A stretch of DNA of 64,000 nt from Symbiodinium natans (taxonomy: Eukaryota; Sar; Dinophyceae; Suessiales; Symbiodiniaceae). The notes under the pieces are model-generated. The model was not told the DNA's origin. It worked only from the letters and a program-made list of their open reading frames with translations, and searched no databases. The stretch spans positions 214,682 through 278,681 of the forward strand of contig CAJNDS010000513.1 of assembly GCA_905221605.1 (NCBI GenBank), written 5' to 3'. The position numbers and the translations under genes are program-made. Of this stretch, positions 10,230 through 19,371 are shown one piece after another (the first letter of the stretch is position 1; every line of letters begins with the position of its first letter).

Positions 10230-10660
10230 ATGTATATATCTATACATATATATATATATATATTTACAAATGTATACAGATATCTGTATGTATGGTCCAT
10301 TGCTGAAACCCTGCATAGACAACAAGACCTCCTCAAAAGAAAAAGGGCCCCACCTTCATGCACTCGTACTCCGCGCTCGCCAGGGAAGTCGGGCCCAGGC
10401 TGCAGAGAGAGCGCACGGCAGCGCCCGCATGGAAGGTGTTTTTGCACCTCTTCAGGGTTCGCAGGGTTTAGGGGCTGCAACTGTTTGTGTATATATATAT
10501 ATATGTATACATGTGCATATATAGATATATATATATATATATTTTTTTTATTTGTATATGTATTTATTTATTTTTTCATATTTATATATTCATTCATGTA
10601 CATATATATATATGTAGAAATGGATACATCTATATACATATACATATAGATGTTTGTTAC
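10230..10660. repeat. AT-rich simple repeats flanking a WD40 exon
   Basis: ATATAT/ACATAT microsatellite lies at 10,230-10,290 and again at 10,488-10,655. ORFs rich in Tyr/Ile across them are artefacts. Confidence 0.85.
10354..10447 (-). CDS. WD40 blade exon
   Basis: The exon is bounded by the acceptor CTGAAGAG (to 10,448) and a GTGGGG donor at 10,353-10,348. The frame reads CKNTFHAGAAVRSLCSLGPT then SLASAEYECMK, the first two-thirds of a WD40 blade (H-A-G-x-x-V-x-S-L-x, L-A-S-A). It is 94 bp with no stop. Confidence 0.7.
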
Positions 10661-10756
10661 ATGTTTACATGCGTACTGTACCTGAAAAATACGTAGACAG
10701 ATGGGTCGAACGATAGAGAAGGTATGTGAAACAGGGTTTGGGGTGTCAGGGGCTGT

Positions 10757-10851
10757 GCCGGGAGGGCCAGTGCCTCTGTGTACCGAAGTCCCAGATCTTA
10801 ATCATTTGGTCGGCGCTCGCGCTGGCGAAGGTCCCGTCTGTGACACGGCAC
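10757..10851 (-). CDS. WD40 blade exon
   Basis: After the acceptor GTACAG the frame reads CRVTDGTFASASADQMIKIW then DFGTQRHW, a strong match to a blade core (F-A-S-A-S-x-D-x-x-I-K-I-W-D). The intron upstream ends in TTTAGGG-type repeat immediately before the acceptor. The donor end is approximate. Confidence 0.75.
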
Positions 10852-10959
10852 CTGTACTAAACCCCAAACCCTAAACCCTAAACCCTTATAGAACCTTAAT
10901 GAAAAGAACATGTCCATTATCCTCTTGGGTTTTATATAAACAAACAATAATTCCCAAGG

Positions 10960-11070
10960 GGGATATGGGCACAGCGAGAAGAGGATGTCCCGGTGCGCTC
11001 GGTTGTTCACGGCCCTTCCGCTCACCAGCTCCCATCTGTTGATGCACTTATCATCGCCTCCACTGACCAG
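10960..11070 (-). CDS. WD40 blade exon
   Basis: After the acceptor CTTCCGCAG the frame gives LVSGGDDKCINRWELVSGRA then VNNRAHRDILFSLCP, which joins the end of one blade to the start of the next (R-A-H-x-D-x-x-F-S-L). The upstream intron comes within about 20 bases of the acceptor as telomere-like CCCTAAACCCTAATCCC. Confidence 0.75.
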
Positions 11071-11094
11071 CTGCGGAAGAGCCTTCACAGGGAT

Positions 11095-11720
11095 TAGGGT
11101 TTAGGGTTTAGGGTTTAGGGTTTAGGGTTTCGGGTTTGAAGTTCTCGGTTGGGCTTGTGTTGGGGATTTGTGCGCTGGAGTTTAAGGTTAGGGCTTCCAC
11201 CGGGCTTTTGACAGTTTAGGCTTTTTCGGCTCATGGTGCGTTTTGGGGTTTCGGGCTTGTAGAGTCTAGGGCTTAGGGTGTTTAAGGGCTTTATTAGGAA
11301 GTCTGCGGGGGGTGGGCTACTCGCTAACACCCCAAACCTTGCACCCCGAACCTCTATACCCCATGGCCCGAATACCCTAAGCCCTTTACACCCCAAAAAC
11401 CCGTTGCAAACCCTAAACCCTAAACCCCTAACCCCTAAACCCTAAACCCTAAACCCTAAACCCTAAACCCTAAACCCCTAAACCCCTAAACCCTTTGCAA
11501 ACCCTTGCGTGCTGCCTGAAGCACTCCGAGCATCCTCCTCGGCACCGCCTGGGTCCGGGCTTTCGGGTTTGGGGTCCCTAAACCCTAAACCCCTCAAGAC
11601 CCTCAGCCCCAAGAACCCCACAAAAAAACCCTACATCCCCGAAGTCCTAACCCTAAACCCTAAACCCTAAACCCTAAACCCTAAACCCTAAACCCTAAAC
11701 CCTAAACCCTAAACCCTCTC
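11095..11720. repeat. Telomere-like arrays in both orientations around degenerate sequence
   Basis: TTTAGGG lies at 11,095-11,130, CCCTAAA/CCCCTAAA at 11,408-11,500, and a clean CCCTAAA array at 11,648-11,718. The sequence at 11,130-11,400 and 11,500-11,640 is degenerate repeat with no supportable exon. Confidence 0.9.
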
Positions 11721-11770
11721 TACCTATGTATATTTAAACCTTAATGGGGTCGTACTCCCGGTTTGGTCGT

Positions 11771-11940
11771 TTAGGATTTAGGATTTAGGATTTAGGATTT
11801 AGGATTTAGGATTTAGGATTTAGGATTTAGGATTTTAGGATTTAGGATTTAGGATTTAGGATTTAGGATTTAGGATTTAGGATTTAGGATTTAGGATTTA
11901 GGATTTAGGATTTAGGATTTAGGATTTAGGATTTAGGGTT
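11771..11940 (+). repeat. Homogeneous TTTAGGA variant array
   Basis: About 24 copies of TTTAGGA occur with only one length variant. The same substitution in every unit shows that amplification followed the mutation, so this array was not made by current telomerase copying. Confidence 0.95.
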
Positions 11941-11945
11941 CAGGG

Positions 11946-12392
11946 GCCTCTCTGGGGAGGCCCGGCTTCGTAATTTAGTATTCGGGCGAGGCCCGGCTTC
12001 GTAATTTAGTATTCCGGGGAGGCCCGGCTTCGTAATTTAGTATTCCGGGGAGGCCCGGCTTCGTAATTTAGTATTCCGGGGAAGCCCGGCTTCGTATTTT
12101 AGTATTCCGGGGAGGCCCGGCTTCGTAATTTAGTATTCCAGGGAAGCCCGGCTTCGTAATTTAGTATTCCGGTGAGGCCCGGCTTCGTAATTTAGTATTC
12201 CGGGGAGGCCCGGCTTCGTAGTTTCGTATTCGGGCGAGGCCCGGCTTCGTAATTTACTATTCCGGGGAGGCCCGGCTTCGTAATTTAGTATTCCGGGGAG
12301 GCCCGGCTTCGTAATTTTATATTCCGGTGAAACCCGGCTTCGTAATTTAGTATTCCGGGGAGGCCTGGCTTCGTAATTTAGTATTCCGGGGA
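11946..12392. repeat. 31-bp tandem repeat, about 14 copies
   Basis: The unit is GGGGAGGCCCGGCTTCG followed by TAATTTAGTATTCC. A few point variants occur. The copies are directly abutting, so this is a minisatellite and not a spacer-containing CRISPR array. Confidence 0.95.
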
Positions 12393-12403
12393 GGGCCGGG
12401 GAC

Positions 12404-13697
12404 TTGCTTCCTCTTGGCTGGGAGGGGCCGTTTTGGTCAAAAATCCAGAAAACGAGAGCCCACCCGGGACCGTCGATTTCAGTACTAAAAAATCACATTT
12501 TAAATAGGGACCGGGGCCGATCCTGGGGTCCCCCTCATTTGGGGTGTTTTTGGAGGCAAACTTTCCCTCTCAAAGGGGGGGTCGGAGTTTGAGGCAAGGG
12601 GGGGTCTCCGAAGACTATTTTGCCTTTAAAATTGAAAAATACCACCCCCCCTTGACCAAAACTAGGCTGTGAAAAGGTCGCGGGGGGCGGCCCTTCATCA
12701 GAACTGAGGCTTAAAAACCCTGAAAAACATTGAAAAACCTTAAAAAACATTGAAAAACTTTGAAAAACCTTGAAAAGCCTTGAAAAACTTGCAATCCTGA
12801 GGTGAAAGCTCCGTTTTTGTCAAAAAATCCAGAAAACGAGGAGCACACCCGGTACCGTCGATTTCAGTACTAAAAAATCGCATTTTTAATAGGGAGCCGG
12901 GCCGATCCTGGGGTCCCCCCTTCATTTGGGGTGTTTTTGGAGGCAAACTTTCCCTCTCAAGGGGGGTCGGAGTTTGAGGCAAGGGGGGGTCTCCGAAGAC
13001 TATTTTGCCTTTAAAATTGAAAAATGCCACCCGATCCTGGGGTCCCGCTCATTTGGGGTGCAAACTTTCCCTCTCAAGGGGGGGTCGGAGTTTGAGGCAA
13101 GGGGGGGTCTTCAAAGACTGTTTTGCCTTTAAAATTTAAAAATACCACCCCCCCTTGACCAAAATTAGGCTGTGAAAAGGTCGCGGGGGCGGCCCTTCAT
13201 CAGAACTGAGGCTTAAAAACACTGAAAAACATTGAAATGAAAAACTCTGAAAAACCTTGAAAAACTTGCAATCCTGAGGCGAAGGCCCCGTTTTGGTGAA
13301 AAAATCCAGAAAACGAGAGCCCACCCGGGACCGTCGATTTCAGTACTAAAAAATCACATTTTTAATAGGGACCCGGGCCGATCCTGGGGTCCCCCTCATT
13401 TGGGGTGTTTTTGGAGGCAAACTTTCCCTCTCAAGGGGGGTCGGAGTTTGAGGCAAGGGGGGGTCTCCGAAGACTATTTTGCCTTTAAATTGAAAAATAC
13501 TACCCCCCTTGACCAAAACTAGGCTGTGAAAAGGTCGCGGGGGGAGGCCCTTCATCAGAACTGAGGCTTAAAAACCCTGAAAAACATTGAAAAACCTTAA
13601 AAAACATTGAAAAACTCTGAAAAACCTTGAAAAACCTTGAAAAATTTGAAATTTTTGAAACCGGTGAAGGCTCGGTTTTGGTCAAAAATCCAGAAAA
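12404..13697. repeat. Tandem copies of the dispersed repeat seen at 4545-4712
   Basis: Three full or near-full units and one truncated unit share these blocks: GTTTTGGTCAAAAATCC; TTTCAGTACTAAAAAATC; GGTGTTTTTGGAGGCAAAC; AAGACTATTTTGCCTTTAAA; and an AAAAACATTGAAAAACC tract. The unit at about 13,030-13,260 lacks the first part. Minus-strand ORFs read the unit repeatedly and end in the AT-rich part, with no protein family recognised. It could be a satellite derived from a transposon terminal region. Confidence 0.85.
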
Positions 13698-13897
13698 CCG
13701 ACGCGGCTGTGTATTATCCGTGTGCCGAATTGACTAGACGGTGCCGAATCGAGAAAGAATGTTGCGAGCTAAATGATCAACTAAAGTAAGAAAGAAGATA
13801 TGTAATTCAGATGAAGAGGGATCTGGGAGGGAGGGGTGATGCCAAACACGTAGGGTGATGACAGAAACCCTTAGTGAATGCTTGGACCAGAGATGCT

Positions 13898-14205
13898 GAA
13901 CCCTAAACCCTAAACCCTAAACCCTAAACCCTAAACCCTAAACCCTAAACCCTACTGTAAACCCTAGACCCTAGAGCCCCCGAAAAAGCCCTAAGGTGGA
14001 CCCGGACAGTTTGTGGCTCAGGGGCGGGCGCTAAGGGCTTTTGAGGGCTTGGCGTTGTTGTTTTTTTATGTCAGCCATGCGCCACCAACTGTACGTCTTA
14101 GCAACTTGAACCCTAAACCCTAAACCCTAAACCCTAAACCCTAAACCCTAAAACCTAAACCCTAAACCGAAACCCTAAACCCTAAACCCTAAACCCTAAA
14201 CCCGT
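13898..14205 (-). repeat. CCCTAAA arrays (13,898-13,955 and 14,108-14,205)
   Basis: Two clean arrays are separated by about 150 bp of unique sequence without a supportable ORF. Confidence 0.9.
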
Positions 14206-14459
14206 GTCGCGCGTCGGCGCAGTGTGCAGATGCAAGCGAAATGAAGGGTTATCGTGTGCGAGGTGTTTGACCCCAAAGAAATCCCGTCTAGGGGCTGCGG
14301 GGCTTGGTGGTTTGGGGCTTGGGGTTTCGTGTTTAGGGTTCCGGGTTCAGGCTTTAGGGGGCCGAAACTAGGTGGTTTGGGGTTTAGGGTTGCCACCCCC
14401 CCCCGCCCCCCAAACACCCGATACCAACATCACCAAGTCGAGCCGTGATATTCTAGGGG

Positions 14460-14930
14460 ACCTCACCCCCCACCCCGCCAAAAAAAATTAAAAACTAAGG
14501 GACCATGCAACTACCCTTAGAGTTTAAGGTTCTAGGGGGCTTTGTGGTTTTTGGGTTTTGGGGGTTTTGGGGAGGGTTTAGGTGCGTTGAAGGTTTGTGG
14601 GTTAGAGTCGGGCGGTGTTGGGCTCAGGCCTTTTAGGTGGAAGCCCTAAACCCCAAACCCTAAGCCCTAAACCCCAAACCCCAAACCCTAACCCCTAAAC
14701 CCCAAACCCTAAACCCCAAAACCTAAACCCTAAACTTCTAGCTGTTCTTGCTTAACCGTCTTGCAGTTGTTGGGCCACCCCAGGGGCCTCGCGAGCCAAA
14801 CCCTAATCCGGAAACCTGAGACCGGGTTTAGGGTTGAGGGTTGAGGGTTGAGGGTTGAGGGTTTAGGGTGTTTAGGGTTTAGGGTTTAGGGTTTAGGGTT
14901 TAGAGTGGGACAACGAACCCCAAACCGACG
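14460..14930. repeat. Degenerate telomere-like sequence
   Basis: Mixed CCCTAAA/CCCCAAA (14,640-14,740) and TTGAGGG/TTTAGGG (14,825-14,910) occur here. Between them is a short GC-rich unique stretch (14,745-14,810). No gene is supported. Confidence 0.75.
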
Positions 14931-15139
14931 GTCGTTTGCAGCCTACGACCATTCAACAAAGCCAAGTAGAGAATGTCCAAAAAGTATGGCCGCTCAGGGT
15001 TTCTACTGGATGATAAACCCCAAAACCCCAAATCCCAAACCCTAAACAACAAGCCCCAAATCCCAAACCCCAAAGCTTTCAGTTTTCGGTCTGCCCTGCC
15101 TGCGGCCGAGGTGGCAGCTGTGGCAGCGGCACCCAGACA

Positions 15140-15523
15140 TCAGCCTGGACCGGAGGTTTCGTTTAGGGCTACCCCTTTGGGGTTCCAAAAATGAGGATTA
15201 TCGTTGGGTCCCCCCCCCACCCACAATAAACCCGCTGAGGACGCCCCCTGCAAACTTTGGCTTGGGCTTTGGTTGTTATTATTTAAGCCCTTTTGGTAAT
15301 CGTAATCGTAATCGTAGTCGTAGTCATTGTCGTTGTCGTTGTCGTTGTGGCTTTGGTTGTGGTTGTGGTTGTCGTCGTCGTTATCGTTGCTGCTGGTGCT
15401 GCTGGTGCTGCTGCCGCCGCCGCTGTTGCTGTTGTTCTTGCTTGGTTCTGGTTCTGGTTCTTGTTCTTGTTGTGGTGGCGGCGGCTGTGGTGGTTGTACC
15501 ATCATCGTGGTTGTTGTCGACAC
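15140..15523 (-). CDS. Low-complexity ORF, possible gene start
   Basis: A 127-residue frame opens MSTTTTMMVQPPQPPPPQQE and continues with E-P repeats, Asn/Ser runs, then alternating Asn-Asp and Tyr-Asp runs. The composition comes from imperfect trinucleotide and hexanucleotide repeats (GTTGTC, GTAATC on +). It is not telomeric, has an ATG, and is on the strand of the WD40 exons, so an N-terminal disordered exon is possible. A simple-sequence artefact is equally possible. Confidence 0.3.
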   Translation of the reverse strand: MSTTTTMMVQPPQPPPPQQEQEPEPEPSKNNSNSGGGSSTSSTSSNDNDDDNHNHNQSHNDNDNDNDYDYDYDYDYQKGLNNNNQSPSQSLQGASSAGLLWVGGGPNDNPHFWNPKGVALNETSGPG

Positions 15524-15559
15524 TCAACCCTACTACCTCACCTCGGTGATCTTATTTTC

Positions 15560-15955
15560 ATGAATTATAGTGGATTTTATTGGGGGACGCACTATGAATA
15601 CAATCATTGTTTTCACGTCCTATAAATTTGTATATTGAATGTACAAGGAATGGTGAAATTCGATTATAACATTTGGGGCGCATTCACTTCGTATATATTC
15701 TTCGTGCGCTGACTTTCGATGCATGCGCACCACTAATAGCAATCAATACCGCGTGAAATAGAGTGCACAAAACAACAACAACCGGGCGAATAGGGCGTCC
15801 ATCCCAGATCAGCGGTTAACCGTACCAAAAACAGTACAACCGTGAAGAGAAAATCATTTGGAACCGCTAGAAAGCACTGGGCTGTCATGAATGCTGCAGT
15901 AAGAACAACCGGGCGGTAACGAGACTCAGAGGACTCTTGACATCAACACCTCGCG
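15560..15955. other. Unique sequence without recognised gene
   Basis: Mid-GC, non-repetitive sequence. Both strands have frequent stops and no motif was recognised. Confidence 0.6.
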
Positions 15956-16081
15956 GGCACCCTAAACCCTAAACCCTAAACCCTAAACCCTAAATCCTAC
16001 TGTAGCCAGGTTGGACTCGGGAGCCGGCCTGGGCTGCGTCAGCGCGCCCTGCCGCCTGGCAAGAAAAAAGTCAGGGGCTGT

Positions 16082-16350
16082 TCTAGCTGAGGGTCGAGGG
16101 TTTCGGGTTTCGGGTTTCGGGCTTCGGGTGTCGGGTTTCGGGTTTTGGGTTTCGGTTTCGGGTTTCGGGTTTGCGGGTTTGCGGGTTTGCGGGTTTGCGG
16201 GTTTGCGGGTTTGCGGGTTTGCGGGTTTGCGGGTTTGCGGGTTTGCGGGTTTGCGGGTTTGCGGGTTTGCGGGTTTAGGGTTTAGGGTTTCGGCTTTGGG
16301 GTTTCGGGTTGCGGGTTCAGGGTTGAGGGTTTCGGCTTTCGGGTTTCGGG
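16082..16350 (+). repeat. TTTCGGG and GGGTTTGC variant arrays
   Basis: TTTCGGG-type heptamers (16,095-16,165) are followed by about 14 octamers GGGTTTGC (16,165-16,275), then mixed variants. The long ORFs on both strands result from the repeat period. Confidence 0.95.
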
Positions 16351-16489
16351 GGTTTTGGGCCTCTGGGTTTGGTGCCTTTTGATCCATTCTTGTTTTTATT
16401 TTGCTTATTTTTGTTTCCTTTTTGGCCGGAATGAAAGGGGGGAAGGCAGCCTTCTCCGCTGTGCGATCCCATTAAAGCAGATGACGTAA

Positions 16490-16822
16490 CCCAGAGGGTC
16501 TATCTGCAGTACCATTCTGGAGTTAGGTGGGTTTAGGGTTTAGGGTTTAGGGTTTAGTGTTTAGGGTTTAGGGTTTAGGGCTTAGGGCTTAGGGCTTAGG
16601 GCTTAGGGCTTAGGGCTTAGGGCTTAGGGCTTAGGGCTTAGGGCTAGGGCTTAGGGCTTAGGGCTTAGGGCTGAGGGTTAGGGCTTAGGGCTTAGGGCTT
16701 AGGGCTTAGGGCTTAGGGCTTAGGGCTTAGGGCTTAGGGCTTAGGGCTTAGGGCTTAGGGCTTAGGGCTTAGGGTTTACCCAAGAACCATGCTACTTCCA
16801 CAATCGTACTGCAGATGGACCC
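16490..16822. repeat. TTAGGGC variant array framed by inverted repeats
   Basis: About 30 copies of TTAGGGC (16,576-16,772) follow a few TTTAGGG units. The flanks are an imperfect inverted repeat: the reverse complement of 16,490-16,515 (GTACTGCAGATAGACCCTCT) matches GTACTGCAGATGGACCCTCT at 16,806-16,825. The array may have been inserted inside, or carried by, an inverted-repeat element. Confidence 0.75.
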
Positions 16823-17094
16823 TCTAAGTGGAGGTTCAGGGGATTTCAGGTGACACAAAATGATGGGAGCCACGGTTGGCCTCTTCAGTGGGGGTGGGGG
16901 GGGGGGGGGATCCTCTGTTTGGCAAGATAATCTGTAGAGTTCCGGGTTTAGGGCATATTGGGCCGGATGCCCCTTCATTCGGGAAAAGACCCGTGTTTCA
17001 CAAGACCCCCCCCCCCCACCATTAGAGCACCAAAGGCTCGCAAAACACCCCACCGATGGCCCAAAGCCCTACAGCACTCAGGCCCTAAAGCCCT

Positions 17095-17553
17095 GGGTTA
17101 GGGTTTAGGGTTTAGGGTTTAGGGTTTAGGGTTTAGGGTTTAGGGTTTAGGGTTTAGGGTTTAGGGTTTAGGGTTTAGGGTTTAGGGTTTAGGGTTAGGT
17201 TTAGGGTTTAGGGTTTAGGGTTTAGGGTTTAGGGTTTAGGGTTTAGGGTTTAGGGTTTAGGGTTTAGGGTTTAGGGTTTAGGGTTTAGGGTTTAGGGTTT
17301 AGGGTTTAGGGTGTAGGGTTAGGGTTTAGGGTTTAGGGTTTAGGGTTTAGGGTTTAGGGTTTAGGGTTTAGGGTTTAGGGTTTAGGGTTTAGGGTTTAGG
17401 GTTTAGGTTTTAGGGTTTAGGGTTTAGGGTTTAGGGTTTAGGGTTTAGGGTTTAGGGTTTAGGGTTTAGGGTTTAGGGTTTAGGGTTTAGGGTTTAGGGT
17501 TTAGGGTTTAGGGTTTAGGGTTTAGGGTTTAGGGTTAGGGTTTAGGTTTAGGG
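17095..17553 (+). repeat. Largest TTTAGGG array, about 65 units
   Basis: Almost pure TTTAGGG over about 460 bp, with a handful of single-base indels. Confidence 0.97.
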
Positions 17554-17916
17554 TCTTGAGGTTTCAGGGCTGCAGCTTCAAGGCCGGCATTGCATGGCTA
17601 TTGAAAACGCGGCAGGCCCTGAAAACCCCATTGAAACCTTAAAGCTCTAGAAACGCCAAACCCTCTCAAGCCGATAGACCCATAACCCCTAAAAACCCAA
17701 CCTGAACCCTAACCCCGGATTGCTAAACCCCATGAGGCCTATGCTTGGGGGGTTTAGTGGCTCCGGGCTAGGCGGAAACGCTCAGCCCGAAACAACGTCT
17801 GCAGGAAAGTTCAGGTGTGGGGTTCGCTTTGTGCCCGGAAAAAACTCGAGTTTAGGGATTCAGGCTTTACCCTGGAACCCCTAAGCCCTAAACAGCCCTA
17901 AGCTCCAAGCCCTCAC

Positions 17917-18012
17917 CCCGAAGACCACCAGCCCACCATCTTCGTCCCGGAACCCGGCCTGGAAGGCCTGGCGGGCGGCCTGCCGGACTAGCCACTGCAA
18001 ATCCCGCGCCTC
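17917..18012 (-). CDS. Candidate exon of an unknown protein
   Basis: The 96-bp (32-codon) open segment has a clean acceptor (GGGCTCAG) and a consensus donor (GTGAGG). The frame reads EARDLQWLVRQAARQAFQAG then FRDEDGGLVVFG, an amphipathic helix followed by an acidic turn. The GC-rich coding composition stands out from the flanking repeat. It may be an upstream exon of the WD40 gene. Confidence 0.55.
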
Positions 18013-18264
18013 CTGAGCCCAGGGAGCGCTTTGGCTTTTGAGGCTTTTGGGCTTGGAGCTTGGAGATCCTACGAGGTGCAGAGCTTCAGGTTTAGGACGT
18101 TCAAGACTTGAAGGAACCCTAAACCCTAAAGTTTAAAGCCATCGAAAGCCCTGAGCCCTAAACCCAGATGGTGGGTTTCCGAAACCTTTCTGGGATCCTT
18201 AAGGGAATCCTACTGTTTGGGGAGTCTGTATCCCTAAACCCTAAACCCTAAACCCTTATTTTCG

Positions 18265-18363
18265 CAAACTCCCGAATAAAGCCTGGCCAGGCGCTGCCCC
18301 GGCTGCGGGCTCCGCAGGCGCGGGCTCCGCAGGCGCTGGCGCGGGCTCTGCAGGCTCCGCTGC
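18265..18363 (-). CDS. Candidate Ala/Pro/Glu-rich exon
   Basis: After the acceptor CTCTTGACAG the frame reads AAEPAEPAPAPAEPAPAEPA and continues GAAPGQALFGSLRK to a TAA. It is a disordered A-P-E repeat segment, plausibly a linker exon. A short tandem repeat (GGCTCCGCAGGCGC) underlies it, so slippage alone could also keep it open. Confidence 0.45.
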
Positions 18364-18384
18364 CTGTCAAGAGAAAGTTGCGGG

Positions 18385-18560
18385 GGTGGATCCGGGTTTA
18401 GGGTTTTTTAGGATTTAGGGTTTAGGGTGAAGGGTTTAGGGTTTAGGGTTTAGGGTGTTTAGGGTTTTTAGGGTTTAGGGTTTAGGGTTTAGGGTTTACG
18501 GTTCAGGGTTTAGGGCTTAAGGTTTAGGTTACTGGTTGCATAGGGTTTCGGGTTTAGGGA
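18385..18560 (+). repeat. TTTAGGG array, imperfect
   Basis: About 20 units with frequent single-base variants. Confidence 0.9.
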
Positions 18561-18599
18561 GGGTTTAGGTTGCATAGGGTTTTGGGGTGTTGGGGAATT

Positions 18600-18760
18600 T
18601 TGGTTGCGGGAGGAGTGGGGGGACCTTTCGTAGATAGGATCCCTTCGCAGCAGGGCACCTGTAACCTTCCCCGACACGAAAAGAAAGAGCCCCCTGGTCG
18701 TCCGGACCCAAGGCCCTCAAAATCCGCGCGGCCCCTAACCCTACAAGGAGGTGCCCCACC
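18600..18760 (-). CDS. Candidate exon of an unknown protein
   Basis: The minus frame reads ARILRALGPDDQGALSFRVG then EGYRCPAAKGSYLRKVPP, with mixed hydrophobic and charged composition typical of a folded protein. An overlapping second frame is also open, so the frame choice rests on composition only. It may be the most upstream exon of the region-1 gene. Confidence 0.4.
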
Positions 18761-18844
18761 TCGACACCTCCAACTAATCAGGGCTTCGGTGGTCAGGGGT
18801 GTAGGTACAGACCCCAAAGTCCTAAACCTGAAATACCCTAAATC

Positions 18845-18915
18845 CCCTCCCCACCCCCTCCCACCCCCCACCCCCCCCCACCCCCTCCCACCCCCCTCCC
18901 CCCCCCCACCCCCAG
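18845..18915. repeat. C-rich CCCACC tract
   Basis: CCCCACCCCCTCCC-type repeats close the telomere-like region. Ordinary sequence begins at about 18,950. Confidence 0.85.
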
Positions 18916-19371
18916 CATCGCGTTTGCCCTCGTATGAAATGCTGCCCCCACCTTGAATCCCGAGTTCTGGCCATAAAAAAAGTTGAAGCTTTTAAGCTTT
19001 TTTTTCAAAGGTTGCTACTGGGCATAATACAGCTGTCAGACTAGCAAGATAAAAACACATGTTGCACATGCAGAGTTACTTGAAGCTGCAAAGAACCCTT
19101 TTTGCAAAGCAGCGGCTGGCATGTAAGCTTGCACGAAATAAGGAGTAACAGGTCTGACACAACACAGTGACATTGACGGTGAAACTTGGTCTGACTTAGG
19201 AACTTGCCTGGCAAAGCCTTGACGGGAATGTTGCCTAGCAGAATCTTATTGACTGTCGTACTGTTAGGAGCAGACAATCATCCGCGCTGCACTCACTCAT
19301 CAGTGGCCTTGGAAACTGCAGCAAACTCAGGCAATGATGTGACTGTGACGTTCAAAAAACCAGGACAAGGG

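Larger units (their letters stand above)
2320..11070 (-). other. Split WD40-repeat gene with telomere-like introns (overall span)
   Basis: At least ten short minus-strand open segments between 2.3 and 11.1 kb encode recognisable WD40 blade pieces (S-G-G-D-D, V-W-D, K-L-W-E, G-H-x-x-x-V-x). All are in the same orientation. Most start after a pyrimidine-poor but plausible AG acceptor, and some end at GT donors. The DNA between them is TTTAGGG/CCCTAAA array, minisatellite or MITE sequence. WD40 proteins form beta-propeller scaffolds for protein complexes, so the partner cannot be inferred. The gene may be functional with repeat-filled introns, or may be a decayed gene invaded by subtelomeric repeats. 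The absence of stops or frameshifts inside the blades favours the former. The upstream exons are uncertain; candidates lie at 16.0-18.8 kb. Confidence 0.7.

Noticed and set aside
11946-12392. Possible CRISPR-like array
   Set aside because: The 31-bp units abut with no spacers and the context is eukaryotic subtelomeric repeat.
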